A DNA stretch of 64,000 nt from Sphingobacterium spiritivorum (GCF_016725325.1 NZ_CP068083.1:4464001-4528000); one strand, 5' to 3'. Shown: positions 8,397 to 17,064, counted from the stretch's first letter. The notes: generated from the sequence alone by a model not told the origin. Program-made: numbers and translations.

Positions 8397-8777
8397 TCAA
8401 AGCGGCTGCTTTTTAACTTCGGGCATTTTAAAGGTCTCCCGCTTCAAGAAGACACTCAGGGTAAAAATAGCGTCTTTTACAGCGCTGTTTTCAATACGAA
8501 TGCCATTCAGTGCCGCTTTCACTTCTACGGTATCATGTCGTGCAATCTGTCGTATTAATGTGCCATCTGCATTTTTAACAGTCAGATCATTATCTTCAGA
8601 CGAGTTGTTGATAATCAGGAATCTGTATATTTTAGAATCTGATGTGTTCAGGACAGCTGCTTCTCCGGGTTTGATTCCCCAACTCTTTAATAAAGAGCCT
8701 TCAATAAATTTATATGTGCTGCAGGAAACCAGTGCTATAAAGCAAACGAGTATTACACCGTTTATTATTCTATTCAT
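8397..8777 (-). CDS. small lipoprotein of unknown function
   Basis: This 126-residue protein begins with a lipoprotein signal (GVILVCFIALVSC, lipobox LVSC). The mature part is beta-rich (KIYRFLIINNSSEDNDLTVKNADGTLIRQI) and could be a small immunoglobulin-like or jelly-roll domain. It is convergent with the upstream 71-residue gene and monocistronic as far as can be seen. I do not recognise its family. Confidence 0.6.
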   Translation of the reverse strand: MNRIINGVILVCFIALVSCSTYKFIEGSLLKSWGIKPGEAAVLNTSDSKIYRFLIINNSSEDNDLTVKNADGTLIRQIARHDTVEVKAALNGIRIENSAVKDAIFTLSVFLKRETFKMPEVKKQPL

Positions 8778-8970
8778 CCGTAATCAGGTTATGCAGTAAA
8801 AATAGGGTGTTCAGGCTGCTTTTCATAATCAGAGAAGAAAAATATTCCTGTGAATTATACGCTTATCAACTCTTTTCCTGCAAATATAAATCAGGATATT
8901 ACAATTAGTACAAACAGTGATATCTTTAAAACTAAGAAATGGATAGACTGTTAATACTAAAAACCCGCTT

Positions 8971-9837
8971 ATGATAAAATTAGTTGTTTTTACTTTTTCC
9001 TCTGTACTTGCTTTTGCCTGCAGTTGCATGAACCTGCAAAAGTCCGGTAATTCTTCACTTTCCTCTACAGTCCGTGATACAGTAGTCAATTTTTTGGATA
9101 CCGCTTATCGTGAAGTCATTATGATTGAAAATGAGCATGTCGCACACCAGGGAGATAATTATCTGATCGATATACCTATGAAAGAAGATCAGGACACATT
9201 ACATGTATTCTTCTTATCTGCCAGAGTGCCTGTAGATTTGTTCAAAAATTCAACATCTTTTTATCCTTCGGTAAAGGAGTTTATTCTCATAGTTCCGGAC
9301 TGGGAGTTTTACCAGCGTGTAGCAGAAGATGCCACCAAAAACGGTATTGTTCTGGAGCCCGCTACGACAAATGTGTATTACCATATTAAAAGAAATGAAG
9401 ATCAGATCAGCGTGGATAGTATGCGCATATCCGGAAATGGTCATCCTCAGCTTGATTTTAAGACTCCGGATATACCTAAGGATCACTTTGTATCTTATCG
9501 GTCCGAACAGTACGGATCGGTTTGTTGTCCGAAAGATCCCCGTTGGGAAATTGCGAATGAAGACGGCCCCTTTATCAAATCTTTTGAAACCAGAAACAAT
9601 GTACGTATTAAAGGGATTTATCGTGAGAATAACGGAAAAGAAGGCGAACATATCACTTACTATACCCTGCCAGGTCTGTCACCGGAGAAAAGACTAGAAT
9701 TTATACTGGAGAAGAGATCGCAATGGATTGTCAACAAGACAACAAAGGAAATTGAATTTGCACCACAATTATTTACACCTCAGCTGAAACCTTTTGTTAA
9801 AGCAGGATTTAATAAAACAACTGCGGTAACCTTTTAA
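8971..9837 (+). CDS. lipoprotein of unknown function
   Basis: This 288-residue protein starts with a lipoprotein-like signal (VFTFSSVLAFACSC, with two candidate lipobox cysteines). The mature part has no domain I recognise. It includes DTLHVFFLSARVPVDLF, DWEFYQRVAEDATKNGIVL, a CC pair in YGSVCCPKDPRW, and a C-terminal helix SPEKRLEFILEKRSQWIVN. The gene has its own start region and is convergent with the metal ATPase gene 90 bp downstream. Exported localisation is likely; function is unknown. Confidence 0.6.
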   Translation: MIKLVVFTFSSVLAFACSCMNLQKSGNSSLSSTVRDTVVNFLDTAYREVIMIENEHVAHQGDNYLIDIPMKEDQDTLHVFFLSARVPVDLFKNSTSFYPSVKEFILIVPDWEFYQRVAEDATKNGIVLEPATTNVYYHIKRNEDQISVDSMRISGNGHPQLDFKTPDIPKDHFVSYRSEQYGSVCCPKDPRWEIANEDGPFIKSFETRNNVRIKGIYRENNGKEGEHITYYTLPGLSPEKRLEFILEKRSQWIVNKTTKEIEFAPQLFTPQLKPFVKAGFNKTTAVTF

Positions 9838-9928
9838 TTCTACAGTGTGTTATCTGATTTGCTGACCAGAAGTTTTATACCCGCTTCCGGACAGCGAAAT
9901 CAGAAAAGACCATTTATTCCTTATCTTG

Positions 9929-11971
9929 CTAAAATTTCATCTTCTGTATACGTACAGCATTCAGGATGGCAATTAAAGAAACGCCTACATCTGCAAAAAC
10001 TGCTTCCCACATGGTAGCCAGACCTCCGGCACCCAGAATCAATACGATTCCTTTTACGACAAATGCTAACGTTATATTTTGCCATACCACGCGTTTGGTT
10101 TGCTTTCCGATCCGGATAGCCATCGGAATTTTAGATGGTTGGTCATCCTGAATTACCACATCAGCAGTCTCAATGGTTGCGTCACTGCCCAATCCACCCA
10201 TCGCTATACCGACATCACTTAAGGCCACCACCGGAGCATCATTTACGCCGTCACCAACAAAGGCTACACGTACATTTCCAGCCTTTATTTCCTTAAGTCT
10301 GCTTACTTTGTCCTCTGGCAATAAGTCTCCGAAGGCATTATCAATCCCTAATTGTCCAGCTACATATTGTACCACAGAGCTTTTATCACCGCTGAGCATG
10401 GTCGCCTTTACATTAAAACTATGCAAAAGCCTGATCGTTTCTGCAGCATCCTCTTTAATACTGTCGGCAATAGTCATATAGCCTACAAACTGTCCATCAT
10501 ACGCAACGGCTATCAGGGTGTATACTATGGAAGAGGGATCGACATCATAGGCAATCTTAAATTTATCCATCAGCTTGAAATTACCGACCAGCAGTTCTTT
10601 TCCGTTGATCTGTGCTCTCAATCCATGTCCCGCTATTTCTTCCGTATGCTCTAAAATAAGCTTGCTGTCTATTTCTCCTACATATTGATGTATGGCGGTA
10701 GCTACCGGGTGTGTGCTGTGGCTTTCCAGCGCATTTACCATTCCCAATATCTCGGTCTGGTTATACTCCGGTTTAAAGTTTACTTCCTGAACCTGAAAAA
10801 CGCCCTCGGTCATTGTTCCGGTTTTATCCATTACTACATGCTGTATTTCAGCCAGAGCATCCAGAAAATTACTGCCTTTAAACAAGATGCCGTTTTTGCT
10901 GGCTGCCCCAATACCTCCAAAGTAACCGAGCGGTATAGAAATCACCAGTGCACACGGACAGGAAATAACCAGAAAAACCAATGCTCTGTACAGCCAGTCA
11001 TTGAACTGATAATCCTGCACAAAAAAGTAAGGAACAAGACAAATAATAATGGCTAATACAACAACTATAGGCGTGTATATTTTAGCAAATTTGCGTATAA
11101 AGAGTTCGGTTGGCGCTTTTTGCGCAGTCGCATTTTGTACTAATTCCAGTATTTTACTCAGCTTGCTGTCTGTATAAGCTGTAGTCACCTTTACCAGACT
11201 CACCGTATTCAGATTGATCATCCCGGCCAGTACAACCTCACCTTTCGCTTTTGTATCCGGCTTACTCTCCCCTGTTAACGCTGCCGTATTGAAAGAAGCA
11301 GCCTCTGATAAGAGTTCACCATCTAATGCCAGTTTCTCTCCGGGTTTGAGTTGTATCACATCATTGATCTGAGCACTTTCTGCTTTGACTGTTTTTGCCT
11401 GATTATCGACCAGAATCGTGACTTCATCCGGACGCTGATCCAGCAATGCCTTGATATTTCCTTTGGCTCTTGACACAGCTAATGTCTGAAAAACTTCACC
11501 TACAGCATAAAACAGCATCACGGCGACACCTTCGGGGTATTCAGCAATAACAAATGCTCCCACAGTGGCTATGGTCATTAAAAAGAATTCGGAAAATACA
11601 TCTCCTTTGCTAACACTGACTATAGCATCTCGGATAACCGGAAGTCCCACAGGTATATAAGCAATTACATACCAGATTGTTCTCACCCATCCGGTAAACC
11701 AGGCCTGAGGCAGCCAGTTATCAAAAGTAATAGCCACCATCAGCAGCACAAAAGAAATAATGGCTGGCAGAAAGAGTTTAAAGGGACTTCCTTCTACATG
11801 AGAATGATCATGACCGTCATCATCACTATGTCCGCCATGATCATGATTATGGTCATCTTTTTTTCCTGTGCCGTCTATAAGATCCTTCGCTCCTGCTTTT
11901 TCATATATTTTTTCGGTGTATGTGCAGCAATCGGTATTATTTTTCGGTGTATTGTTGTTGTTTGTTGTCAT
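9929..11971 (-). CDS. zntA: P1B-type heavy-metal ATPase (Zn/Cd/Pb exporter)
   Basis: The 680-residue pump has the P-type hallmarks: ALTGES actuator loop, CPCALVIS metal-binding motif in the membrane, DKTGTMTEG phosphorylation site, SHPVATA histidine-proline motif, and GDGVNDAPVVALSDVGIAMG hinge. The Lys in AFVVKG and the Asp in VFADVGVSL in the last two helices are the ZntA-type (P1B-2) signature for Zn(II)/Cd(II)/Pb(II). There is no N-terminal HMA domain; instead residues 1-60 carry a Cys-Cys pair (DCCTYTEK) and a His/Asp-rich stretch (DHNHDHGGHSDDDGHDHSH), a plausible metal sensor tail. It is preceded by a Fur-family gene, and a 15-bp palindrome upstream overlaps the likely promoter, so metal-responsive control is expected. 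Confidence 0.95.
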   Translation of the reverse strand: MTTNNNNTPKNNTDCCTYTEKIYEKAGAKDLIDGTGKKDDHNHDHGGHSDDDGHDHSHVEGSPFKLFLPAIISFVLLMVAITFDNWLPQAWFTGWVRTIWYVIAYIPVGLPVIRDAIVSVSKGDVFSEFFLMTIATVGAFVIAEYPEGVAVMLFYAVGEVFQTLAVSRAKGNIKALLDQRPDEVTILVDNQAKTVKAESAQINDVIQLKPGEKLALDGELLSEAASFNTAALTGESKPDTKAKGEVVLAGMINLNTVSLVKVTTAYTDSKLSKILELVQNATAQKAPTELFIRKFAKIYTPIVVVLAIIICLVPYFFVQDYQFNDWLYRALVFLVISCPCALVISIPLGYFGGIGAASKNGILFKGSNFLDALAEIQHVVMDKTGTMTEGVFQVQEVNFKPEYNQTEILGMVNALESHSTHPVATAIHQYVGEIDSKLILEHTEEIAGHGLRAQINGKELLVGNFKLMDKFKIAYDVDPSSIVYTLIAVAYDGQFVGYMTIADSIKEDAAETIRLLHSFNVKATMLSGDKSSVVQYVAGQLGIDNAFGDLLPEDKVSRLKEIKAGNVRVAFVGDGVNDAPVVALSDVGIAMGGLGSDATIETADVVIQDDQPSKIPMAIRIGKQTKRVVWQNITLAFVVKGIVLILGAGGLATMWEAVFADVGVSLIAILNAVRIQKMKF

Positions 11972-12018
11972 GATCTGATAGTTTTTTATTTCAATACTTA
12001 ATCATTTATTCAATGATA

Positions 12019-12026
12019 CAAATCTA
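12019..12026 (-). promoter_or_regulatory. -7 promoter element of the metal ATPase gene
   Basis: On the minus strand the sequence reads TAGATTTG, matching the Bacteroidota TAnnTTTG element, about 48 bp upstream of the ATPase start. The operator palindrome lies 13 bp further upstream, over the -33 region. Confidence 0.55.
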
Positions 12027-12039
12027 ACCAGCTTATATC

Positions 12040-12054
12040 TGCAATACTATTGCA
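12040..12054. promoter_or_regulatory. Fur/Zur-type operator (7-1-7 palindrome)
   Basis: TGCAATA-C-TATTGCA is a perfect 15-bp palindrome with the 7-1-7 geometry of Fur-family boxes. It overlaps the stop codon of the Fur-family gene (12047-12049) and lies 69 bp upstream of the ATPase start. The same palindrome recurs at 13816-13832, upstream of the DUF6660 gene. Confidence 0.75.
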
Positions 12055-12496
12055 TACTTTTGGACAGGCAGTTTTCACATATACCTTTGGCAAATAATCT
12101 TACTTCGTCTATTTGCACTTCAGCACCTGAAGGCTGCTTGAAACTAATGTCTGTCCTGCAAGTTGTCTGCTTACATATCTTGCAATATAGATGCAGATGC
12201 CAGTCTCTGTGTGTCTGTTCACTGCAGTCATCACTGCACAATCTGTATTTACTGGTGTTATTCTCCTGTATACTGTGTACAATTCCTTTCTCTTCGAAAG
12301 TCTTTAGCGTTCTGTATAGAGTAATACGATCTGCCGGATAAAAGTAATTTTCAATTTCGGAAAGAGATAAGGCCACTTGCTGAGAAGCTAAAAAATCATA
12401 CACCAATATGCGCATACTCGTTGGCTTTGTGTTTTTAGCTTTGAGCTTGTTTTCTATTTCATTTTTCATAGCCATGCTTATTTTATCAGTTTTCAT
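12047..12496 (-). CDS. Fur-family metal-responsive repressor (Zur-like)
   Basis: This 149-residue protein has a winged helix at about residues 15-85 (TSMRILVYDFLASQQVALSLSEIENYF, ADRITLYRTLKTFEEKGIVHSI) and a dimerisation domain with the His-rich strand HRDWHLHLYCKICKQTTC. Two CxxC pairs, CKIC and CENC, form the structural zinc site. It lies between a membrane methyltransferase gene, whose end overlaps its start by 11 bp, and the Zn/Cd ATPase gene. Context and the nearby 7-1-7 palindromes favour a zinc-type (Zur) or general metal-efflux regulator over an iron Fur or PerR, but the sensed metal cannot be read from sequence. The alternative ATG at codon 8 or 10 cannot be excluded. Confidence 0.9.
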   Translation of the reverse strand: MKTDKISMAMKNEIENKLKAKNTKPTSMRILVYDFLASQQVALSLSEIENYFYPADRITLYRTLKTFEEKGIVHSIQENNTSKYRLCSDDCSEQTHRDWHLHLYCKICKQTTCRTDISFKQPSGAEVQIDEVRLFAKGICENCLSKSMQ

Positions 12497-13217
12497 TGGA
12501 CATATTCACCTTTAGCCACTTTAATACCAGATAACTAACCATTGCAATCAGAAAACCTGTTATAAAAACCATATTGTAGTGTGTATGTTTGCGAATATAT
12601 TCCTCAATAATATTAAAGAAACTAAATAACAGAAACAAAGCAAAAAAGCCGTTCTTTTCTTTGAGCAGAACTTTAATGATATTGAATTTTATGTCGGGTT
12701 TGCTGAATTTATTAAAATTAGGAATGAACACAGGGACTCTTTTGGCCCATTCGGTGTATTGATCTCCGAATTTACGTTCGAGGAATTGTTCTTCGGCAAA
12801 AATGATCCGCTCATAGTACATCCAGTAAAGAAGGATAAAACTGATGACAAACCATACGTTCTCCGTGAGTAATGCAAGGCCAAGCCACATAAAGAAATTA
12901 CCCAGATAAAGGGGATTTCTGACGACACTGTATATGCCGGTAGTATTTAGTGTATCGGCGACCTGCCCCTGTGCTGTATTACGTCCTGAGGTATTTTTAG
13001 GTGAATATCCTACTGTATAGGCTCTGATCAATAAGCCCGCGAGACTAATGAGTAAACAGAATGATTCAAAAACATAATCACATGCTGATAATGGACTTTG
13101 CTTTAATTTCATCTCTATAAAAATGATCAGTGCAAGCACCAGAATGCCAACTGGTAAAATACTTCTGTATCGGAACAACCAGTTACCCTGCTGTTCCATT
13201 TCTTCTTTTAATGCCAT
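12486..13217 (-). CDS. isoprenylcysteine carboxyl methyltransferase-family membrane protein
   Basis: The 243-residue integral membrane protein has about five hydrophobic helices and the ICMT/PEMT signature GIYSVVRNPLYLGNFFMWLG, followed by YYERIIFAEEQFLERKFGDQYTEWAKRVPVFIP, which carries the Glu-rich SAM-pocket end of this fold. Bacterial members act on small or lipid substrates; prenylated protein is not expected. It is the first gene of the methyltransferase-regulator unit, its stop overlapping the Fur-family start. Such genes often accompany metal efflux loci in Bacteroidota, but a role in metal resistance is only inferred. A 10-bp palindrome (ACTGTACAGT, 13236-13245) lies just upstream. 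Confidence 0.85.
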   Translation of the reverse strand: MALKEEMEQQGNWLFRYRSILPVGILVLALIIFIEMKLKQSPLSACDYVFESFCLLISLAGLLIRAYTVGYSPKNTSGRNTAQGQVADTLNTTGIYSVVRNPLYLGNFFMWLGLALLTENVWFVISFILLYWMYYERIIFAEEQFLERKFGDQYTEWAKRVPVFIPNFNKFSKPDIKFNIIKVLLKEKNGFFALFLLFSFFNIIEEYIRKHTHYNMVFITGFLIAMVSYLVLKWLKVNMSNEN

Positions 13218-13452
13218 CTAATTTTTTTTATTGATACTGTACAGTGACAGTGTAAATAGATCTTATATGCTATTTAAAACATAGATACGATTGTTCTGCA
13301 TTCATACAGGAACAATACGTAACAGGTCGCGTATAGCACAAGCTATTCTATTTTTGTTTTTCGGTAATATGTAATTGACTAACTGTGTTTTCAGCCTTTG
13401 TTCTGATAAATGCAAACAAAGGAGAATGAGGAAGCAGCTCCTGTATCAGGAA

Positions 13453-13788
13453 CTAAGCTATTGACTGAGGAGGTTGCCATATATTTCCGGTATATGTACG
13501 GACAACAGATGAACCGGTTACGGCCGCATTATCAGTTGTAAACTGAGAAAAAGGTTCGGTCATCTTTAATACTTCAAAATGAAATACAGCCAGTGTAACA
13601 CTACAACAGCTACACTGACAAAAAGGAGAACAGTAATCGTCCTGATCCTGGTTGTGGTCATGAAGCAGCGAATCTTCTGCCTTCTTCTGAGAAGAAGACA
13701 AATCTTCGCATTTATTTATGCCATCACTACAGGGAACTATAGATAGCGCAACAAAATAAAAGGCCCATATGATAATCAGACACTTCAT
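13453..13788 (-). CDS. DUF6660-like small Cys-rich exported protein
   Basis: The protein has about 111 residues from the ATG at 13788, chosen because MKCLIIIWAFYFVALSIVP forms an N-terminal membrane or signal segment; a longer frame relies on a TTG inside the operator. The mature part carries an Asp/His stretch (LLHDHNQDQDDY) and a Cys cluster (CSPFCQCSCC), both plausible metal ligands, and ends in GNIWQPPQSIA. Length and motifs match DUF6660, a family found beside metal efflux genes in Bacteroidota. A 17-bp operator palindrome lies 28 bp upstream. The C-terminal IWQPPQS also occurs in the unrelated small protein at 52880-53260, which again sits next to a metal transporter gene. Confidence 0.75.
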   Translation of the reverse strand: MKCLIIIWAFYFVALSIVPCSDGINKCEDLSSSQKKAEDSLLHDHNQDQDDYCSPFCQCSCCSVTLAVFHFEVLKMTEPFSQFTTDNAAVTGSSVVRTYTGNIWQPPQSIA

Positions 13789-13815
13789 GATCGCATAAAT
13801 GTATGAAACTATTAC

Positions 13816-13832
13816 TTGCAATACTATTGCAA
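13816..13832. promoter_or_regulatory. Fur/Zur-type operator upstream of DUF6660 gene
   Basis: TTGCAATA-C-TATTGCAA is a perfect 17-bp palindrome containing the same 15-bp core as the operator at 12040-12054. A near-match to the -7 element (TATACTTTG on the minus strand) sits next to it, so binding would block transcription of the small Cys-rich gene. Confidence 0.75.
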
Positions 13833-13920
13833 AGTATATTTTTTATCAGAATTTTGAGTGACTGGAAGTAAATACAATTTTATTATATTGTGGACTGTGA
13901 TTATTAATCGTTGCTGAACA

Positions 13921-15114
13921 ATGACTCTATCTAAATTATCTTTTATTGCCATGATGGCATTTCTTTTCATGCTACCTGATATTGGGTATGCACAAAATCT
14001 GAATGCTTCGAAAATCAAGGTTTCTAATTTCTGTGATACTATACCCTTTGAGTATGTAAAGAATAAGATAATTATTAAGCTAACCATTGAAAATAAAGAA
14101 AGAAGATTTATTCTGGATACAGGCGCCCCTTTTCTGATATCAGAACAGTTACGCGCAGAGCTCAACTTTAAATCAAGACATAAAATAGCGACAACGGATG
14201 TTACCGGCAAATCAAGTGACATTCCGGTTGTGAAAATGCCGGATATACAAATCGGAAATATTGCTTTTTCAAATACACAGGCACTGGTTTATGACTTGTC
14301 TGCCAGTGGCCTTTTGCAGTGTTTTGCTGTGGACGGGCTTTTAGGAAGTACAATCCTTAAGCATAGTATCGTACAGATCGATCTTGAAAAAAAATTGCTC
14401 ATCCTGACCGATAAAATCGAAAACTTCACCGTACTTCCTGACGAAAGAATGGCCCTGGCTTTTGACAAAAACAGCAGGCCGTTTTTGAACATAAAAATAG
14501 CTGACAGTAACCCATTCCAGGTTTTATTTGACAGCGGCTCAGATAAACTTTTAGCGGTGTCCTACCCTACTTATAACGAATTGAATAATAAAGGAGAAGC
14601 GAAAATGCTGTATAAAGGCAAAGGATCCGTTTCATCAGGACTCTTCGGTGCCGGAAAAGAGGGAGATGAATGGAGAATACTGCTGAATCAGATTGAAATC
14701 GGCCCCGGAATACTGGACAGCATTATAACTAATGTATCGGAACATAAGAATAAAAACGCCATAGGCATGCCCTTTGGTAAATATGGCATAATCACTCTCG
14801 ATTATCTGCACAAACACTTTTATTTTCACCCTTATCAGACCAGACAAATTGTTAAGAACAGTAATTTTTATGGTTTTGATTCCCAGCTTGTGAATGATGA
14901 CTATATAGTCTCTGTTGTATATGAAGGTTCAAATGCTGAAAAAGCAGGTTTGAAACGTGGAGACGTTATTCTGCAGATTAATGATTATAAAGTTGATGAA
15001 TTCAAGGACATATGTCAACTTTTCCTTGGAAATTACTTCACCGGGGAAAGCCTGAATCTCTCCATAAAAGATAAAGATAACAGTAGAAAAACAGTGAAAA
15101 TAGCGAAGGAATAA
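13921..15114 (+). CDS. retropepsin-like aspartyl protease with C-terminal PDZ domain
   Basis: The 397-residue exported protein has a signal peptide (residues 1-25, ending GYAQ), two aspartyl-protease-like lobes and a PDZ domain. Lobe one has RFILDTGAPFLIS (DTG motif) and FAVDGLLGSTILK; lobe two has FQVLFDSGSDKLL (DSGS) and KYGIITLDYLHKHFYFHP. The PDZ domain spans about residues 310-395, with SVVYEGSNAEKAGLKRGDVILQINDYKV. This clan AA arrangement with PDZ is frequent in Bacteroidota and may act in periplasmic peptide or protein processing, though substrates are unknown. It is divergent from the DUF6660 gene; no functional link to metals is evident. The likely start is the ATG at 13921 or the one at codon 11. 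Confidence 0.82.
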   Translation: MTLSKLSFIAMMAFLFMLPDIGYAQNLNASKIKVSNFCDTIPFEYVKNKIIIKLTIENKERRFILDTGAPFLISEQLRAELNFKSRHKIATTDVTGKSSDIPVVKMPDIQIGNIAFSNTQALVYDLSASGLLQCFAVDGLLGSTILKHSIVQIDLEKKLLILTDKIENFTVLPDERMALAFDKNSRPFLNIKIADSNPFQVLFDSGSDKLLAVSYPTYNELNNKGEAKMLYKGKGSVSSGLFGAGKEGDEWRILLNQIEIGPGILDSIITNVSEHKNKNAIGMPFGKYGIITLDYLHKHFYFHPYQTRQIVKNSNFYGFDSQLVNDDYIVSVVYEGSNAEKAGLKRGDVILQINDYKVDEFKDICQLFLGNYFTGESLNLSIKDKDNSRKTVKIAKE

Positions 15115-15281
15115 ATAGCGTTTGATTGGCTTTTATACTGGATTTTAATATTTTCCAGTTCGCTTTTCATTAACAATTTTGACTAATTTCAGAATCCAGA
15201 TTTCTGAACACGCTCTTAGAAAAAGTACACTCTCTCTTATTAAGAATAGTCAAAAATTTATTCACTATATTTTTGACAGAA

Positions 15282-15632
15282 TTAAAAATATTTAATTATT
15301 TTTTCGTTTTTAATATAATTTATAAAAACGTCTTTCTCTATTTCTGACCATTTATTAAACTCAATTACCCCTTTCCTTATAAAGTTAGATGTACTATATT
15401 CTATAATTGATAATAATGGAATCCACGCTATTTTAGCAAAACCAAAAAATACCTCATTTATATTATCTTCTGAGCTAACTTCTGCTAATAAGAATTTTTC
15501 AAATCTAGAATCGTCCTTCATTCTTTTTGCTAAAACAGGATAATAATTAATATTAATCTTCCCTTCTTTCGAAATAATATTTACTAAATCTCTGTTTGAT
15601 ATTTTATCATACTCTTCTCCTATTGGAATCAT
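15282..15632 (-). CDS. small orphan protein in AT-rich island
   Basis: This 116-residue soluble protein has no signal and is rich in Ile, Lys and Glu, with helical segments RDLVNIISKEGKINI, SRFEKFLLAEVSS, WIPLLSIIEY and EKDVFINYIKNEKIIKYF. Base composition is noticeably more AT-rich than the flanking core genes. Size, solitary small-gene context and neighbours that look like immunity genes suggest an orphan immunity protein, but I recognise no family. Confidence 0.5.
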   Translation of the reverse strand: MIPIGEEYDKISNRDLVNIISKEGKININYYPVLAKRMKDDSRFEKFLLAEVSSEDNINEVFFGFAKIAWIPLLSIIEYSTSNFIRKGVIEFNKWSEIEKDVFINYIKNEKIIKYF

Positions 15633-15785
15633 AATTCTTATTGTTTTAATAAACTATCTGACTTTCAACCTTCTCTCGGCAAGTTTGAAAGCACTATCTG
15701 CCACTTCTTCTTCAAGGCAAAAGAGGATATTCTCTTATCTCAGAAAAGCCGCTACTTTTGAAGTGGTCAAGACATTATAAAAGCA
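15633..15785. other. gene-free AT-rich spacer
   Basis: No open frame or clear signal is visible here. It forms part of a 335-bp gap whose other part, 15786-15905, holds a decayed coding end. Confidence 0.4.
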
Positions 15786-15905
15786 TTAGTCCTTAATGCG
15801 ATAATATTTTCCATTAGCATCCTTTAATTAAAATTCTGATAGTAAACAGGCTCTCCTGCTGCATCAGAGATGAAGACTTACCTTCAAAATAAACACTGCG
15901 TGACA
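15786..15905 (-). pseudogene. decayed 3' end of a protein gene
   Basis: Reading the minus strand in shifting frames gives protein-like pieces in order: SRSVYFEGK, then VFISDAAGEPVYYQNFN, then LKDANGKYYRIKD and a stop at 15786-15788. Two single-base frameshifts would join them into one C-terminal segment. The pattern of short Gly/Asn turns with Tyr-rich strands resembles ends of secreted or Rhs-type proteins. No intact start or upstream body is present, so it is best read as a remnant. Confidence 0.4.
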
Positions 15906-15967
15906 ACATCCTATTTTTGTTTTTTAAAATTCATTTTATATAATTTAGGTTTCTATTGAAGAATAAA

Positions 15968-16294
15968 TTAATACTCTCCATATGCAAAACCAAGAGCTGT
16001 AGTAAAGTATAATACTATTTTCAAAACGCATAAAGTAATAAGAAAGAATAAGTAAAATAATGGAAGAGTTCTTCTTTCTTGCTTCTTCCATAATAAAATC
16101 ACTAGTATTAGCGGAATCTGAATACACTCCATTATAAAAAGAAAGGGAGTAATAGACTCATCCAAAGTCACCAGATAATAAACATTTTTTAGTAAAGAGA
16201 ATTTATTCAGATCTATTATAAAACAAACCAAAAAAAATAAACTTATAAGGGTTAATAACAAGTTTACAATCCAAAACCATTTTACACTTTTCAT
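15968..16294 (-). CDS. small membrane protein, three or four helices
   Basis: This 108-residue protein has hydrophobic helices at about residues 8-27 (FWIVNLLLTLISLFFLVCFI), 47-67 (ITPFLFIMECIQIPLILVIL) and 75-102 (RTLPLFYLFFLITLCVLKIVLYFTTALG). No family is recognised. It lies in the AT-rich island with other orphan small genes and could be a membrane immunity protein against a pore-forming toxin, which is inference from context only. Confidence 0.5.
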   Translation of the reverse strand: MKSVKWFWIVNLLLTLISLFFLVCFIIDLNKFSLLKNVYYLVTLDESITPFLFIMECIQIPLILVILLWKKQERRTLPLFYLFFLITLCVLKIVLYFTTALGFAYGEY

Positions 16295-16410
16295 TTATCT
16301 ATAATTAATGTTATCGGTTGAGTCCACAATTTCTTTATATTTCAATATCCTTTAATATTTTTAAAGCGATAATTCTAATTTGATTTTCTGTATGTTTCAT
16401 TTAATTTTTT

Positions 16411-17064
16411 CCAGTTTCTGAAAATATTCGTAACATCTTTCTTAAATTCCCGGATCATTAAAGAAAAAATTCAACTGTTCGTGTTAGCAGATCTTTGATA
16501 AAAAAATGGTTTAAATAAAAAAAAACTGCTTCATGCAAAGAGTTAAAACTTAATGTTGGGTTTCCCCATATATATCATCTTTATCTGTAATATTACTCAT
16601 TGGTACTCCCTGAGAATAAAATATATAAAGAAATTGTTCAAATATATATGGGAGATTAAGCATTTTAAGCACAATCGTTATTGTACTACCTTCAATCTTC
16701 GAACTATACCATTCCCATGCTCTATGGTACATACTGTCTATCCAAGATTCATAATGCCATTGGCCTTTGGTTTTCATTATTGTTTCGATAGATTTTTGGG
16801 TCATACTTTCCACAAACCACTTCGGAAGGATAGATTTCCATTCTTCATCTGATGGCCAATTATCTGTATAAGCATAGTTAGAAATACATTTCATAATTTC
16901 CTTAGCATTATTAAGGACTTCTTCAACATGGTCAACATTTTTTATTGTGATAACCATCCTTGTCATATCGGGTAATTCTCCTTTTATACTTTGATGTATT
17001 CTCTCTATCTCTTTCATCTTATTAAAAATTTGAAAATTTCAATTGTAAGCCACCCAATTTTGTT
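16411..17064. repeat. tandem duplication unit 1 (about 654 bp)
   Basis: This unit runs from the ccagtttct motif downstream of one 155-residue gene to the same motif at 17065. It contains the complete gene and both flanks and is closely similar to unit 2 throughout, with one 1-bp indel near its start. Confidence 0.85.
16550..17017 (-). CDS. immunity-like protein, duplicated copy A
   Basis: This 155-residue soluble protein has an N-terminal ferredoxin-like or helical region (MKEIERIHQSIKGELPDMTRMVITIKNVDHVEEVLNNAKEIMKCIS) and a distinctive aromatic centre (YAYTDNWPSDEEWKSILPKWFVESM, WHYESWIDSMYHRAWEWYSSKIEG). It ends KDDIYGETQH. It is near-identical to the gene at 17203-17670 except for a block at about residues 74-87, which reads QKSIETIMKTKGQ here and EKSEKDRENDENL there. 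Tandem near-identical copies with one divergent block are a known habit of polymorphic-toxin immunity genes, but no toxin gene is in view and the family is not recognised. Confidence 0.65.
   Translation of the reverse strand: MKEIERIHQSIKGELPDMTRMVITIKNVDHVEEVLNNAKEIMKCISNYAYTDNWPSDEEWKSILPKWFVESMTQKSIETIMKTKGQWHYESWIDSMYHRAWEWYSSKIEGSTITIVLKMLNLPYIFEQFLYIFYSQGVPMSNITDKDDIYGETQH

Noticed and set aside
12689..12928. 79-codon minus-strand frame inside the membrane methyltransferase gene
   Set aside because: It is an out-of-frame shadow with no promoter or family pattern.
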